From Acetobacter estunensis (GTDB taxonomy: Bacteria; Pseudomonadota; Alphaproteobacteria; Acetobacterales; Acetobacteraceae): DNA of 36,127 nt. Positions 16,054 to 25,825 of the stretch are shown here, piece after piece (positions within the stretch are counted from its first letter, which is position 1; each line of letters starts with the position of its first letter). The DNA lies in contig NZ_WOTH01000029.1 of assembly GCF_011516945.1 (NCBI RefSeq), positions 1 through 36,127 of the forward strand. The letters run 5' to 3'. The notes below the pieces were generated by a model. The model made no database searches and was not told where the DNA came from. It saw nothing but the letters and a program-made list of their open reading frames with translations. A program made the translations under genes and the position numbers.

Positions 16054-17022
16054 TCAAATGTCGTCACGTAAAAAATGCTTCAATCCAAGACGCTGGCACA
16101 TGTCGCGTGCGAGCATCGGAGTGTCGTCCACCGGCGTAACTTCCCAGTGTTCCAAATCGTTTTCAAAGAAACGAATACGTCCGCATTCGCGCAGTGTTTC
16201 GAGAAATAGACCAATCCTGCGGGACTTTCCCTCAAGCGTCTGCACGTACACCGGTGCGGGTCCGGCGACGGCTTCCGAGACCATCGACACGCTGTCTGCC
16301 GTCACCACCAGCCAGTCAGCGCAGGCAATCAGTCCGCGATAGGGATTGTTCTCGCCCGCGCTCCAGAGAATACCTCCAGAATCTTCCACGGCTTTACGTA
16401 ATACATCTGTCTGGGCAGCGCCTGTTCGACGTGAGGTGGTGACAAACAGATCGGCATCTACCTTGCGTGCGGCCTGCACGAGATGTTGCGCAAAACGGGA
16501 GGCGTCTTCGGCATCGAACCGAAAGCGCCCGTTCGCTCCCCCAATAAGAGCTGCGAGTAGCGGTCGACCGAAAGGCGAACGCAACTTTCCACTCCATTCC
16601 CGATGAGCCTGCGCGAGCTTTTGTGGTGTCAGACCGTGCAGGGCCGTCCGACCAAGCAGCACATTGGGTCCGCTGATCTCATCATGATGGTTGGCGATTA
16701 CAAGATCAAAGCGGCCCAAGGGCATGCGGGGATTCTGGATTTGCACCACTCTGTGCTGCTGCCGACGGAGTGCTGCCCCGACCGCACCGCCTTTTCCCGC
16801 CACACTAAACACAAGCTCGGACGGGTCCAGCCGTGATGTTTCAGAAAGAGCGCGCAAAGGGGCGGTCCACAGACGTGAGGGCAGGTGTCGCATCAGTCCG
16901 CTTGGGTGCACGGCATGAAACCGGGAGGGAAGGGCCAGATACTCTGCCAGTCCGAACGCCTGCGAGCGCATGCCCGCCAGATCCTCGGCCACCACAGCCA
17001 CACCCGATGGCGACATTGTCAT
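16054..17022 (-). CDS. ELM1/GtrOC1-family putative glycosyltransferase (DUF1022)
   Basis: A 322-aa protein of the ELM1-like family, named after a plant mitochondrial fission protein and regarded in bacteria as a putative glycosyltransferase. Visible hallmarks are GMRSQAFGLAEYL near the N terminus, the central LIGGANGRFRFDAEDASR, and the C-terminal SAGENNPYRGLIACADWLVVTADSVSMVSEA, a nucleotide-sugar-binding-type region followed by PVYVQTLEGKSRR. Two Rossmann-like halves are expected. A role in cell-envelope polysaccharide is inference. It follows the alpha/beta hydrolase by 77 bases and may be the last gene of that leftward unit; GAAAGGA lies about 14 bases before ATG 17022. Confidence 0.82.
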   Translation of the reverse strand: MTMSPSGVAVVAEDLAGMRSQAFGLAEYLALPSRFHAVHPSGLMRHLPSRLWTAPLRALSETSRLDPSELVFSVAGKGGAVGAALRRQQHRVVQIQNPRMPLGRFDLVIANHHDEISGPNVLLGRTALHGLTPQKLAQAHREWSGKLRSPFGRPLLAALIGGANGRFRFDAEDASRFAQHLVQAARKVDADLFVTTSRRTGAAQTDVLRKAVEDSGGILWSAGENNPYRGLIACADWLVVTADSVSMVSEAVAGPAPVYVQTLEGKSRRIGLFLETLRECGRIRFFENDLEHWEVTPVDDTPMLARDMCQRLGLKHFLRDDI

Positions 17023-17099
17023 GAGAGACGCGGATCCTTTCGATAAAGCCAGAAAAGCCTTTCTTGGCCTTTTTCCGCTTTAAAAGGAACAGGCCGCCC

Positions 17100-18101
17100 T
17101 CAGTGCTCCAGTATCTCGAACAGGCGCGCATGAAATACCGCCGGATCCTGTATCTGCGGCGCATGGCCAAGAGTAGGAAACTCCACCAGTCGCGCTCCGG
17201 GAATGGCGGCAACAGCCGCGCGTCCCAATTCGGGGTAATGCCCGAGTTGCGCCCGTACGTCCGGCGGCGCTCCCTCCGCGCCAATCGCGGTGATGTCACG
17301 GTTACCGATCATCAGCACTGTCGGGACACGCAGGTTGGGAAATTCCTGCACCACAGGTTGCGTGAAAATCATGTCGTAGAGGCGTGCAGAGTTCCATGCC
17401 ACGGCGTCCCCATCAGGACTACGATACATGCCTGCCAGCATCTGCACCCATCTCTCCCATGCCGGATTCCATTTTCCGTCGTAATAGACGCGGCGCTCAT
17501 AGGCGCGGATGGCGTCGGCAGTTTTGCCCCGTTCACCGGCATACCACTCATCAATCGTGCGATAAGGCACACCCTTCGCCTGCCAGTTTTCCAGCCCGAC
17601 CGGATCGACCAGCACAAGCTGCTGCACGTTCTGCGGGAACATCAACGCATACCGGACGGCCAGCATTCCACCAGTCGAATGACCGATCAGAACGGGATGC
17701 TCGACGCCCAGTGAGAGCAGAAGGTCATGTGTGTTGGTGGCAAGCTGACTGAAGGAAAACTGATAATTGTCGGGTTTGGATGATGTGCAGAAGCCAATCT
17801 GATCGGGTGCAATCACGCGCCAGCCTGCCCGCACAAGTGCGCGGATGGTCGTCTCCCAAGTTGCTGCGCAGAAATTCTTGCCATGTAGCGGCACGGCTAC
17901 CCGCCCGTTGGGATGTGTCGGGCGCACATCCATGTAGTTCATCTCCATCATCTGGCGTTGGGACGAAAAGCGATAGGTTTTCAGCGGCCATGGGGAGGCA
18001 AAGCCCTCCAGACGCGGGCCATAAATTGGTGCTTCGGTCGCAAGAGCTCGTCCGCCCAGAACAAGCGCCGTAATGCACAGAAAACGTAAAAACCACTTCA
18101 T
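17100..18101 (-). CDS. secreted alpha/beta hydrolase
   Basis: A 333-aa hydrolase with a signal peptide (residues 1 to about 21, cleavage near GRALA-TE). The fold motifs are in order: oxyanion region PLHGKNFCAATW (71-82), nucleophile elbow GHSTGG with Ser142, acid in VLMIGNRDITA, and catalytic His in FPTLGHAPQ. It is similar to epoxide-hydrolase or haloperoxidase-like esterases; the substrate cannot be told. Its ATG overlaps the stop of the upstream beta-propeller gene by four bases, so the two are translationally coupled and probably act together in the periplasm. Confidence 0.83.
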   Translation of the reverse strand: MKWFLRFLCITALVLGGRALATEAPIYGPRLEGFASPWPLKTYRFSSQRQMMEMNYMDVRPTHPNGRVAVPLHGKNFCAATWETTIRALVRAGWRVIAPDQIGFCTSSKPDNYQFSFSQLATNTHDLLLSLGVEHPVLIGHSTGGMLAVRYALMFPQNVQQLVLVDPVGLENWQAKGVPYRTIDEWYAGERGKTADAIRAYERRVYYDGKWNPAWERWVQMLAGMYRSPDGDAVAWNSARLYDMIFTQPVVQEFPNLRVPTVLMIGNRDITAIGAEGAPPDVRAQLGHYPELGRAAVAAIPGARLVEFPTLGHAPQIQDPAVFHARLFEILEH

Positions 18102-19237
18102 CCTTCCACGGCTCCTCCAAGTGGAATGCGGCCCAGTTGCGGGGGCAGATGCATTTTCAGCACGAGGAATGGCGCCTCGGTCGCGTCATGCCCTTCATTG
18201 AACATGGCCAGCCGCTCGATCTGCGAGCAGGGCACATACAGCGTGCGATTGCGGTCGATGAAGAGCGCATCCGGTGAAATCAGGCGTGGGTCCGTGACCA
18301 GAATTTCCTCATGACCATCGGGGGCGAGGACGGTGATACGACCATGCTCGGCATCGGAGAGGTAGATATTGTCGTGCGTGTCGATGCAGGTGCCCCCGAT
18401 GGTCGGGATGTCCTTCACCACGCGCACATCGCGGGCGAGACTGGCGTCACTCCGGCGTGTGTCCAGCAATGCGTTGACCGCAATCCGCTTTAGCGGTCCG
18501 GCGGGCACGGAAAACCAGAACCATTTTCCGGCCGCGTCCACCTCAAGCATGTCACTTTGCACCTGTGGCCGCCTGCCTGTGTCATCGCGCAGAATGCGGC
18601 CGCCCAGACCACGATGGACGTGTGTCGCGTCATTGCGCATCACCGCCTGTCCTGACAGACGGCGAAGCATTCCGCCTGTCATGAAGTCGTAGATGATCAC
18701 GCCTCCAAGCCCGCTGTCGGTCACGAACAGGAAATTGCCGTGGATACGCAGATCATTGAACTGGGCGCCGGGGGGCATGATGCGCGGAGGAAAACGAAGG
18801 ATGTTTCGAATGGCGCCGGTGCGTGGATCGATCTGCACCAGCTTCTGCGCGCCCGGTTGCGGTGTCTGGCCGGGTGGGGCGCCCTGATCCACGACCCATA
18901 ATGTGCCGTCACGGAAAATGTGAATGGCGTTGACCATGACAAAGGCATGGGTGCCATCGTCTCCCGGCTTCCAGTCGTTCCAGCCCTTGCCGGGAAAGGG
19001 GCGCAACGTGCCGTCGCTGAGCACCTGCGCCACCGACATGGACGACTCCATACCGGGAAAGCGGGGGAGGCCGAGAAAGAGAACACCCTCCGGCGTCACG
19101 GCGGCAGCGCTGCACAGGGTGGGGGCGCGCGCCGCAACGGTCAGGCAACGCGAATCTGTGGCCATGGCCGTGCGAGCGCCTATGGCGAGGCCGATGGCGC
19201 CTCCCATGATCTCCCGGCGACCCAGACGAGGCGACAT
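18098..19237 (-). CDS. exported yellow/major royal jelly-family protein
   Basis: A 379-aa six-bladed beta-propeller related to the yellow/MRJP family (often named 'L-dopachrome tautomerase-related'). Recognisable pieces are VTPEGVLFLGLPRFPG, LVQIDPRTGAIRNILRFP, FNDLRIHGNFLFVTDSG and the late TCIDTHDNIYLSDAEHGRI. The N terminus has twin arginines (R7-R8) in GRREIMGG, a hydrophobic stretch and AMA-TD, suggesting Tat export. The reaction is unknown. It is the first gene of a leftward unit with the secreted alpha/beta hydrolase; the region upstream is shared with rightward eno. Confidence 0.75.
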   Translation of the reverse strand: MSPRLGRREIMGGAIGLAIGARTAMATDSRCLTVAARAPTLCSAAAVTPEGVLFLGLPRFPGMESSMSVAQVLSDGTLRPFPGKGWNDWKPGDDGTHAFVMVNAIHIFRDGTLWVVDQGAPPGQTPQPGAQKLVQIDPRTGAIRNILRFPPRIMPPGAQFNDLRIHGNFLFVTDSGLGGVIIYDFMTGGMLRRLSGQAVMRNDATHVHRGLGGRILRDDTGRRPQVQSDMLEVDAAGKWFWFSVPAGPLKRIAVNALLDTRRSDASLARDVRVVKDIPTIGGTCIDTHDNIYLSDAEHGRITVLAPDGHEEILVTDPRLISPDALFIDRNRTLYVPCSQIERLAMFNEGHDATEAPFLVLKMHLPPQLGRIPLGGAVEG

Positions 19238-19333
19238 GACGTTTCTCCCTCTCTTGATGGCCGACAGAGCAAGCGGCGTGCGTCTTCAACGGGAAAGAGT
19301 TCGTGTGGTTCGAAAACGCGTGGGGATTTCCGG

Positions 19334-20709
<1,376 letters not shown>

Positions 20710-20718
20710 GATTCCCCG

Positions 20719-20747
20719 CGCTGTCCTCTCTCATCGGGAGGGCAGCG
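20719..20747 (+). terminator. hairpin after eno
   Basis: A 12-bp stem (20719-20730 with 20736-20747, three of the pairs G-U) and a TCATC loop lie 10 bases past the eno stop. There is no proper U-tract behind it. A second small hairpin, ACGGAA-AG-TTCCGT (about 20774-20787), and then a T6 run (about 20805-20810) follow, so termination may be spread over 20719-20810. Confidence 0.5.
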
Positions 20748-20886
20748 TCTGTTGCCACGATCCATCACGATGACGGAAAGTTCCGTTGATCGTTCGTTGT
20801 GCCTTTTTTAAGCCACATCTTGCGATACGTTTGGAGACAGGCTTCAACACCTGTTCAGTCCTGTCCCCTGGAGGTTTCGAATCGCA

Positions 20887-21216
20887 ATGCAGCTGGGCCG
20901 CATGTTCCGACGCGCCGCAAACGCGGTTCTTCCTCCTTCTCTCTTTCTCGCTCTCACTGGGTATTTCGGGTGGCAGGTCACGCAGGGCGATCACGGCATG
21001 CACGCCTATACCCAGCAACTCGCCCTTCTGGACGAGGCCCGGCAGTCCCAGTCCAATGCCGTGCAGGAACAGGCGGCGTGGCGCCGACGTGTGGCGGGGC
21101 TGAGCGAAAGCTCCCTGAACGGGGATATTCTCGATGAGCGGGCACGGGCGATGCTCAATCTCGCCAATCCCAACGACATTGTCGTGCCGTACGACAAGCA
21201 CGACCAGCTTTACTGA
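20887..21216 (+). CDS. ftsB: septum formation initiator FtsB/DivIC family
   Basis: A 109-aa bitopic membrane protein with one membrane segment (about residues 16-33, PPSLFLALTGYFGW), a predicted coiled coil (about 40-75, LALLDEARQSQSNAVQEQAA), and the small C-terminal region LDERARAMLNLANPNDIVV typical of FtsB. FtsB joins FtsL and FtsQ in the divisome. The position after eno supports the call. GGAGG upstream of ATG 20887 is a good ribosome-binding site. Its 3-prime end overlaps the tail of the converging glycosyltransferase frame by about 60 bases. Confidence 0.87.
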   Translation: MQLGRMFRRAANAVLPPSLFLALTGYFGWQVTQGDHGMHAYTQQLALLDEARQSQSNAVQEQAAWRRRVAGLSESSLNGDILDERARAMLNLANPNDIVVPYDKHDQLY

Positions 21217-22237
21217 TATCGGCATCGGCTTTCAGGAAGGCCGGTGCGAGCGAACGGCCTTCCTGAAAGCCATGCCGCAGATAATGCTGCAATGTGCCGA
21301 CATGGTAGGCCCGTACATCCGGGTTGGCCTCCAGATAGGATTTTGCGTCCCACACCCGAATATCGACACCCGGCCCTTCGATCATTACGCAGTCGGACGA
21401 GCCGCATGCTGGCATGAGGCGAATATCCTTGTCATACAGCGCGGCGTATTGACGTTCCGTGACAAGAAGCGCCTCGACCGCATGGGCACCTTCCGCCTGC
21501 GGAATGGTGAGATACTTGCGTAACGCCGCCTTGTTGTCGGGATCGACCAATCCGGCAACCTTGTTTTTCAGGCGCCGGCGCCATTCTTTGTAGGAATGAT
21601 GGTGGTCATGCAGGTAGGTGAAGAAAGATCCAACAATATCGTCGCTCAGGCGCGAGCGGGGCTCGTGCTGTCCGTCATCACATCCCGAAATGGTTTTCGC
21701 GGGGACGAATCTCTTATGAAAATGACGCACGGGGGCATACCATCCCTGCCGCCCCGGAACATTGAAGAGGGAGGTTTCAATGCGGAATGCGCATTGCTTC
21801 CCCTTCAGGGCATCGAAGGCGGCGTGAATGGCATCCTTACCAAGGGATAATCCATTTTCCGTAAACACGGCCAGTCGCTCATCGCAGTCGACGGGAAGGG
21901 CGAAATCGTAATCGTGCATCCCGTCCCATCCACGGATGATGTTCGTCAGATGCCCACCTTTACGATGAAAATCACGCGGCCCGACCAGATCGCGACGCAC
22001 ACTCGCTCCCATTTGCTCCGCACTGTCGAGCAGGGAAATCGTGCGTTTGTCGGTTGAGCCGTTGTCGAGGATGGTCAGATTGTCGAATCCAAACAGATCC
22101 GAATAATGCGCCAGCCAGCGGGCGAGGGTGTCCCCTTCGTCCTTCTACATCATGACAACTTTTACAACCGCTATCAGATTATCCGTAAAATATATATTCA
22201 AAGGAATGAGAGACGTTTTGCATTCCCTGCTTAACAT
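21155..22237 (-). pseudogene. family-2-type glycosyltransferase interrupted by one in-frame stop
   Basis: From ATG 22237 the frame reads to AVVKVVMM, then TAG (22145-22147), then KDEGDTLARWLAHYSDLFGF and LTILDNGSTD, the expected nucleotide-sugar-binding start of this glycosyltransferase group. The rest is intact: MHDYDFALPVDCDERLAVF (acceptor/metal motif), the C-terminal YLEANPDVRAYHVG and LRHGFQEGR. Translation restarting at ATG 22012 would lose the first motif, so the gene is probably inactive unless the stop is suppressed. The last residues after EGRS run through a strong inverted repeat and over the end of ftsB, so the natural C terminus may have been altered as well. Confidence 0.65.
21227..21271. 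repeat. long inverted repeat just after ftsB
   Basis: Two perfect 17-base arms, GGCTTTCAGGAAGGCCG (21227-21243) and its complement (21255-21271), flank an 11-base loop. With one bulged base the stem extends five more pairs. It starts 11 bases past the ftsB stop, so it may terminate ftsB and the converging transcript. There is no U-tract on either strand. It is also read as codons by the glycosyltransferase frame. Confidence 0.7.
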
Positions 22238-22324
22238 CTCGTGACGACAAGCGCGGAACGCACTCGATTATGTCGGGCAGAATTGCGGTCTCAGTCCGCG
22301 GTCGCGCCGCGTGGGATAATCCAC

Positions 22325-22357
22325 AAAAAAACGCCGCCTTGCGTAAGGCGGCGTTTT
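22325..22357 (-). terminator. Rho-independent terminator of rpmG
   Basis: Read on the minus strand, an 11-bp GC-rich stem (AACGCCGCCTT with AAGGCGGCGTT) with a 4-base loop is followed by a run of seven T. It lies 35-65 bases beyond the rpmG stop. This is the clearest intrinsic terminator in the window. Confidence 0.88.
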
Positions 22358-22389
22358 CCGGTCGAGCAATCGTATCGATTGAGTCGATC

Positions 22390-22557
22390 TTATTTGATCT
22401 TCGCTTCACGGAAGACGACGTGCTTGCGTGCGACGGGATCGTACTTCTTGAGTTCCATCTTGCCCGTGTGTGCACGTGCGTTCTTCTTGGTGACGTAGAA
22501 ATATCCGGTGTCCGCAGAGGAGACGAGCCGGATCTGGATGACGTTGGTCTTTGCCAT
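22390..22557 (-). CDS. rpmG: 50S ribosomal protein L33
   Basis: A 55-aa ribosomal protein: it starts [19 protein letters not shown], then [20 protein letters not shown], and ends REAKIK. This matches the L33 family over its full length. It has no zinc-binding CxxC pairs, so it is the zinc-independent type. The start at 22557 is fixed by GAGGA just upstream. A strong terminator follows. It is divergent from moeA across a 160-bp gap. Confidence 0.96.
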   Translation of the reverse strand: MAKTNVIQIRLVSSADTGYFYVTKKNARAHTGKMELKKYDPVARKHVVFREAKIK

Positions 22558-22628
22558 GAGATCCTCGGAATCGTGCCTGACCGCAGGTCCGGATTTGCAC
22601 CCCTGATCGCGGCCGTGGTTCAAGTTCG

Positions 22629-22641
22629 GCGCAAATTGCGC
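22629..22641. promoter_or_regulatory. palindrome in the rpmG/moeA divergent gap
   Basis: GCGCAAATTGCGC is a perfect 13-base palindrome near the middle of the 160-bp gap between the divergent starts. It is followed by a small hairpin, CTTTCC-CTTGCC-GGAAAG, close to moeA. It might be an operator for either gene. No known consensus was recognised. Confidence 0.25.
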
Positions 22642-22717
22642 ATCTGGGGCCGTCTGGTCAAGCTTTCCCTTGCCGGAAAGGGCGACAGACCCCGAAATTA
22701 ATGTCGAAAGGCCGCTT

Positions 22718-23923
22718 ATGATCGAGGTTTCGGAAGCCCTCACGCGAATCCTGTCCACTATCGCGCCCCTTGGCATTGAAACGGTCTCGCTCATGGACGC
22801 GACGGGACGTATCTGCGCGGCACCTGTCCTTGCGCGCCTTTCCAATCCGCCCGCCGCTGTCTCCGCCATGGATGGCTATGCCGTGCGGGCAGCCGACGCC
22901 ACAACCGGCGCAACGCTGCGGGTGATCGGGGAGGCGCCGGCGGGCCATCCCTCCGATCTGAGCGTGACAGACGGCACCTGCCTGCGGATTTTTACCGGCA
23001 GTGCGATCCCCGCCGGGGCCGATAGTGTGCTCATTCAGGAAAACACCACCCGCGAGGGCGAGCGGATCACGGTCACGGAAGGCGTGACGGCCGGACGCTT
23101 CATCCGCCCGCAGGGGCTGGATTTCGCGAAAGGGCAGAGTCTGGTGCCTGCGGGCAGAAGGTTGAGTGCTCGCGACATCGGTCTGGCGGCTGCGGGAAAT
23201 TGCCCGTGGCTTACGGTGCGTCGTCGCCCTCGCGTGGCCATTCTCAGCACGGGCGATGAAATTGTCCTGCCCGGCGAGGCGCCGCCGCCCGGCTCCATCG
23301 TCGGATCCGCCGCGTTCATGCTTGCCGCCCTCCTGCGCCGCGCGGGCGCTGAGCCTGTGATCCTGCCCGTGGCCCGCGACACACCCGCATCGCTGCGCGA
23401 GGCCGCGTCGGGTCTGGGCGCTATCGATCTGCTGCTCACCATCGGTGGGGCCAGTGTGGGCGATTACGATCTGGTGAAATCGGCCTTGGGCGAAGAGGGG
23501 CTGGTGACGGATTTCTGGAAGATCGCCATGCGTCCGGGCAAGCCGCTGATGTTCGGGCATCTCGGTGCCACCCCCGTCATCGGTCTGCCCGGTAATCCGG
23601 TGGCGGCCTTTGTGTGCAGCGTGGTCTTCGTGCTTCCGGCCCTGCGCGCCATGACGGGGGAAACTGTGTCCGATGATGGCACTGAACCGGCCGTTCTGGG
23701 CTGTGATGTCCCCGCCAACGATCATCGTTTCGACCATCTGCGTGCGACGCTCGTGCGCCAGCCGGACGGCACATTACGGGCCACGCCGTTCGCACGTCAG
23801 GACTCGTCCATGATGGCGCCGCTCGCCGCCTGTGACGCGCTGGTGCTGCGTGAACCGCATGCTGCCGCCGCCCAAAAAGGAGAGGTCTGTCGGATCATCC
23901 GTTTCGCGACATTCGTGGATTGA
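22718..23923 (+). CDS. moeA: molybdopterin molybdenumtransferase
   Basis: MoeA inserts molybdate into adenylated molybdopterin, the step before MobA. The 401-aa length is normal. Motifs: [18 protein letters not shown] (domain with the PxxxxSxMDGYA signature), [25 protein letters not shown], the MoCF-binding domain [15 protein letters not shown] and [14 protein letters not shown], then [10 protein letters not shown] and [13 protein letters not shown], and a C-terminal beta domain. ATG 22718 has AAAGG upstream. It lies in core sequence, not in the nitrate island, but would supply cofactor to that nitrate reductase along with the island mobA. Confidence 0.95.
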   Translation: MIEVSEALTRILSTIAPLGIETVSLMDATGRICAAPVLARLSNPPAAVSAMDGYAVRAADATTGATLRVIGEAPAGHPSDLSVTDGTCLRIFTGSAIPAGADSVLIQENTTREGERITVTEGVTAGRFIRPQGLDFAKGQSLVPAGRRLSARDIGLAAAGNCPWLTVRRRPRVAILSTGDEIVLPGEAPPPGSIVGSAAFMLAALLRRAGAEPVILPVARDTPASLREAASGLGAIDLLLTIGGASVGDYDLVKSALGEEGLVTDFWKIAMRPGKPLMFGHLGATPVIGLPGNPVAAFVCSVVFVLPALRAMTGETVSDDGTEPAVLGCDVPANDHRFDHLRATLVRQPDGTLRATPFARQDSSMMAPLAACDALVLREPHAAAAQKGEVCRIIRFATFVD

Positions 23924-23983
23924 GCCTGTCCTTCTCTGTGTAAAAAAGATGCGGCCCTCATCTCTCACATTGACCTGAAACCG

Positions 23984-24006
23984 GAACTAACATAGAACAA
24001 ACGAAC
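23984..24006 (+). promoter_or_regulatory. LexA (SOS) box in front of lexA
   Basis: GAAC-TAACATA-GAAC (23984-23998) is the alphaproteobacterial SOS box (GTTC-N7-GTTC read on the other strand). A third GAAC follows at 24003-24006. It lies just downstream of TTGACC (23970-23975) and overlaps a TAGAAC -10-like hexamer, so LexA bound there would block its own promoter. Confidence 0.8.
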
Positions 24007-24044
24007 GTTTTTCCTCATCCCCAACCGAGCCAGGGGGCCAGTCG

Positions 24045-24737
24045 ATGCTCACCCGCAAACAGCATGAACTGCTGCTGTTCATCGATTCCCATCTGCGACA
24101 GACGGGTTTCTCACCTTCTTTCGATGAGATGAAGGACGCCCTTGGCCTGAAGTCGAAATCCGGCATTCACCGTTTGATTTCGGCTCTTGAGGAACGCGGC
24201 TTCATCCAGCGCCGTCACAATCGAGCACGTGCACTGGAAGTGCTGCGGTTGCCGGAGGTCGAGAACGAGACGGTGCCTACGCGCTCGCTCAACGTGATCC
24301 GGGGAGATTTTTCCAAGCGCCTGACCGGTGTGCGCACGGGAGAGGCCGCAGCCTCTGTTCATCTGCCGCTCTATGGCCGCATTGCGGCCGGCCTGCCGAT
24401 CGAGGCGCTGCGCGATGACGGGGCGCAGGTGGAGGTGCCCGTGGCTCTGCTGGGCGCGGGCGATCACTACGCGCTGGAGGTGGCGGGTGACTCCATGATC
24501 GACGCGGGGATTCTCAATGGCGACACCGTCATCATCCGCCGGACGGACACGGCCGAGAGTGGAAAGATCGTCGTGGCCCTGATCGACGAGGCCGAGGTTA
24601 CGCTCAAGCGTCTGCGCCGCCGTGGCAACACCATAGCGCTTGAGGCGGCCAATCCGGCCTATGAAACACGCATCGTCCCGGCGGAGCGGCTCAAGATTCA
24701 GGGCCAGCTTGTGGGTCTTCTGCGCCGTTATCACTGA
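24045..24737 (+). CDS. lexA: LexA repressor
   Basis: The SOS repressor and self-cleaving protease, 230 aa. The N-terminal winged helix reads [20 protein letters not shown] then [23 protein letters not shown]. After a linker comes the cleavage site Ala115-Gly116 ([11 protein letters not shown]) and the Ser-Lys dyad: Ser150 in [11 protein letters not shown] and Lys188 in [10 protein letters not shown]. The SOS box upstream indicates autoregulation. The nucleoside hydrolase begins 12 bases after the stop and may be co-transcribed. Confidence 0.97.
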   Translation: MLTRKQHELLLFIDSHLRQTGFSPSFDEMKDALGLKSKSGIHRLISALEERGFIQRRHNRARALEVLRLPEVENETVPTRSLNVIRGDFSKRLTGVRTGEAAASVHLPLYGRIAAGLPIEALRDDGAQVEVPVALLGAGDHYALEVAGDSMIDAGILNGDTVIIRRTDTAESGKIVVALIDEAEVTLKRLRRRGNTIALEAANPAYETRIVPAERLKIQGQLVGLLRRYH

Positions 24738-24749
24738 GAAAACAGGCCG

Positions 24750-25685
24750 ATGCCGATGAAAATCATCATCGACACCGATCCCGGTCAGGACGACGCCCTG
24801 ACCATTCTGCTTGCCTTGGCCAGCCCCGAAATCGATCTGCTGGGCGTCACCACCGTTTCGGGCAATGTCGGGGTGGAACAGGCCACCATCAATGCCCTCA
24901 AGACAGTGGAGTTGGCGGGACGATCGGATGTTCCCATTCATGCGGGAGCCGACAGGCCGCTGCTGCGCGCGCCCGTCAATGCCACCCATGTGCATGGCCG
25001 CACCGGGTTCGAAGGCGCCGATCTTCCTGCTCCTGCTGTAAAACCCAACCCGGAACATGCGGTCGATTTCCTGATCCGCACCGTGATGGCGCATGAGCCG
25101 GGCGCGATCACCGTCTGCGCCATCGGCCCCATGACCAATCTGGCGCTTGCCCTGTCCCGCGAACCTGCTTTGCGGTCTCGGTTGGGGCGGATCGTCACCA
25201 TGTCGGGTGCGTTCTCGGAGGTGGGGAACATCACCCCCTGCGCTGAATTCAACATATATGTGGACCCACATGCCGCGGCCATCGTTCTGGAATCGGGTGT
25301 GCCGATCACCATGTTGCCGCTGGATGTGACGCACACTCTGCACACCTCCGCCGCCCGGCTTGCGCGCATCCGCGCCATTCCCAATCGTGTCGGGCCGGTG
25401 GTGGCGGACTGGCTGGCATTCGAGAAGCGGTTCGAAGCCACGAAATACGGCACCGATGGCGGACCGTTGCACGATCCCAATACAGTGCTGTGGCTGCTGC
25501 GCCCCGATCTTTATCGTGGACGTGAGGTCAATGTGCGTGTGGAGACGGGCAGCGAACTGACCATGGGCATGACGGTGGTGGATTGGTGGCAGATCACCGA
25601 TCTGCCGCGCAATGTGCTGTTCCTGCGTCATTGCGAGGTGGAGGCGGCTTACGAGGTCATCATCGATCGTCTCGGCCGCCTGTAA
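24750..25685 (+). CDS. inosine-uridine-type nucleoside hydrolase
   Basis: A 311-aa enzyme that splits ribonucleosides into base and ribose. The calcium-binding N terminus IIIDTDPGQDDALTILLAL (Asp8, Asp10, Asp14, Asp15), TTVSGNVGVEQATINAL, the substrate loop THVHGRTGFEGADLP, the middle VCAIGPMTNLALAL and ITPCAEFNIYVDPHAA are typical. Family members differ in base preference and this cannot be read here. It lies 12 bases after lexA, which would place it under SOS control if co-transcribed; this is inference. AGG lies upstream of ATG 24750; ATG 24756 is an alternative. Confidence 0.92.
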   Translation: MPMKIIIDTDPGQDDALTILLALASPEIDLLGVTTVSGNVGVEQATINALKTVELAGRSDVPIHAGADRPLLRAPVNATHVHGRTGFEGADLPAPAVKPNPEHAVDFLIRTVMAHEPGAITVCAIGPMTNLALALSREPALRSRLGRIVTMSGAFSEVGNITPCAEFNIYVDPHAAAIVLESGVPITMLPLDVTHTLHTSAARLARIRAIPNRVGPVVADWLAFEKRFEATKYGTDGGPLHDPNTVLWLLRPDLYRGREVNVRVETGSELTMGMTVVDWWQITDLPRNVLFLRHCEVEAAYEVIIDRLGRL

Positions 25686-25702
25686 GGACTGCCCTTGCCC
25701 TA

Positions 25703-25796
25703 CCAAAGGCCGATGCCTTTGGAAATCAAGGATTTACTAAAATATCAGGATGATGGGATCATTGATCCCTTCCGGGTCCGGGCAGAGCCCGGTCCC
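25703..25796. terminator. three consecutive hairpins between converging genes
   Basis: Between the nucleoside hydrolase and the converging dld lie CCAAAGGC-CGAT-GCCTTTGG (25703-25722), GGGATCA-T-TGATCCC (25755-25769), and a GC-rich stem GGG-T-CCGGGC with loop AGA and its complement (25774-25796, one T-T mismatch). None has a U-tract. Together they look like a bidirectional transcript-end region. Confidence 0.5.
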
Positions 25797-25825
25797 ATCC
25801 CAACCGCGGACAGAAAACGGAAGCG

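Noticed and set aside
22658-23737. 359-codon minus-strand open frame across moeA
   Set aside because: Shadow of moeA, rich in Gly, Arg and His, as is typical for antisense of GC-rich genes.
24111-25706. 531-codon minus-strand open frame across lexA and the nucleoside hydrolase
   Set aside because: Covers two well-supported genes on the other strand; the composition is low-complexity shadow translation.
25774-25796. GC-rich hairpin taken alone as an intrinsic terminator
   Set aside because: It has no U-tract on either strand; it is listed only as part of the convergent hairpin group.
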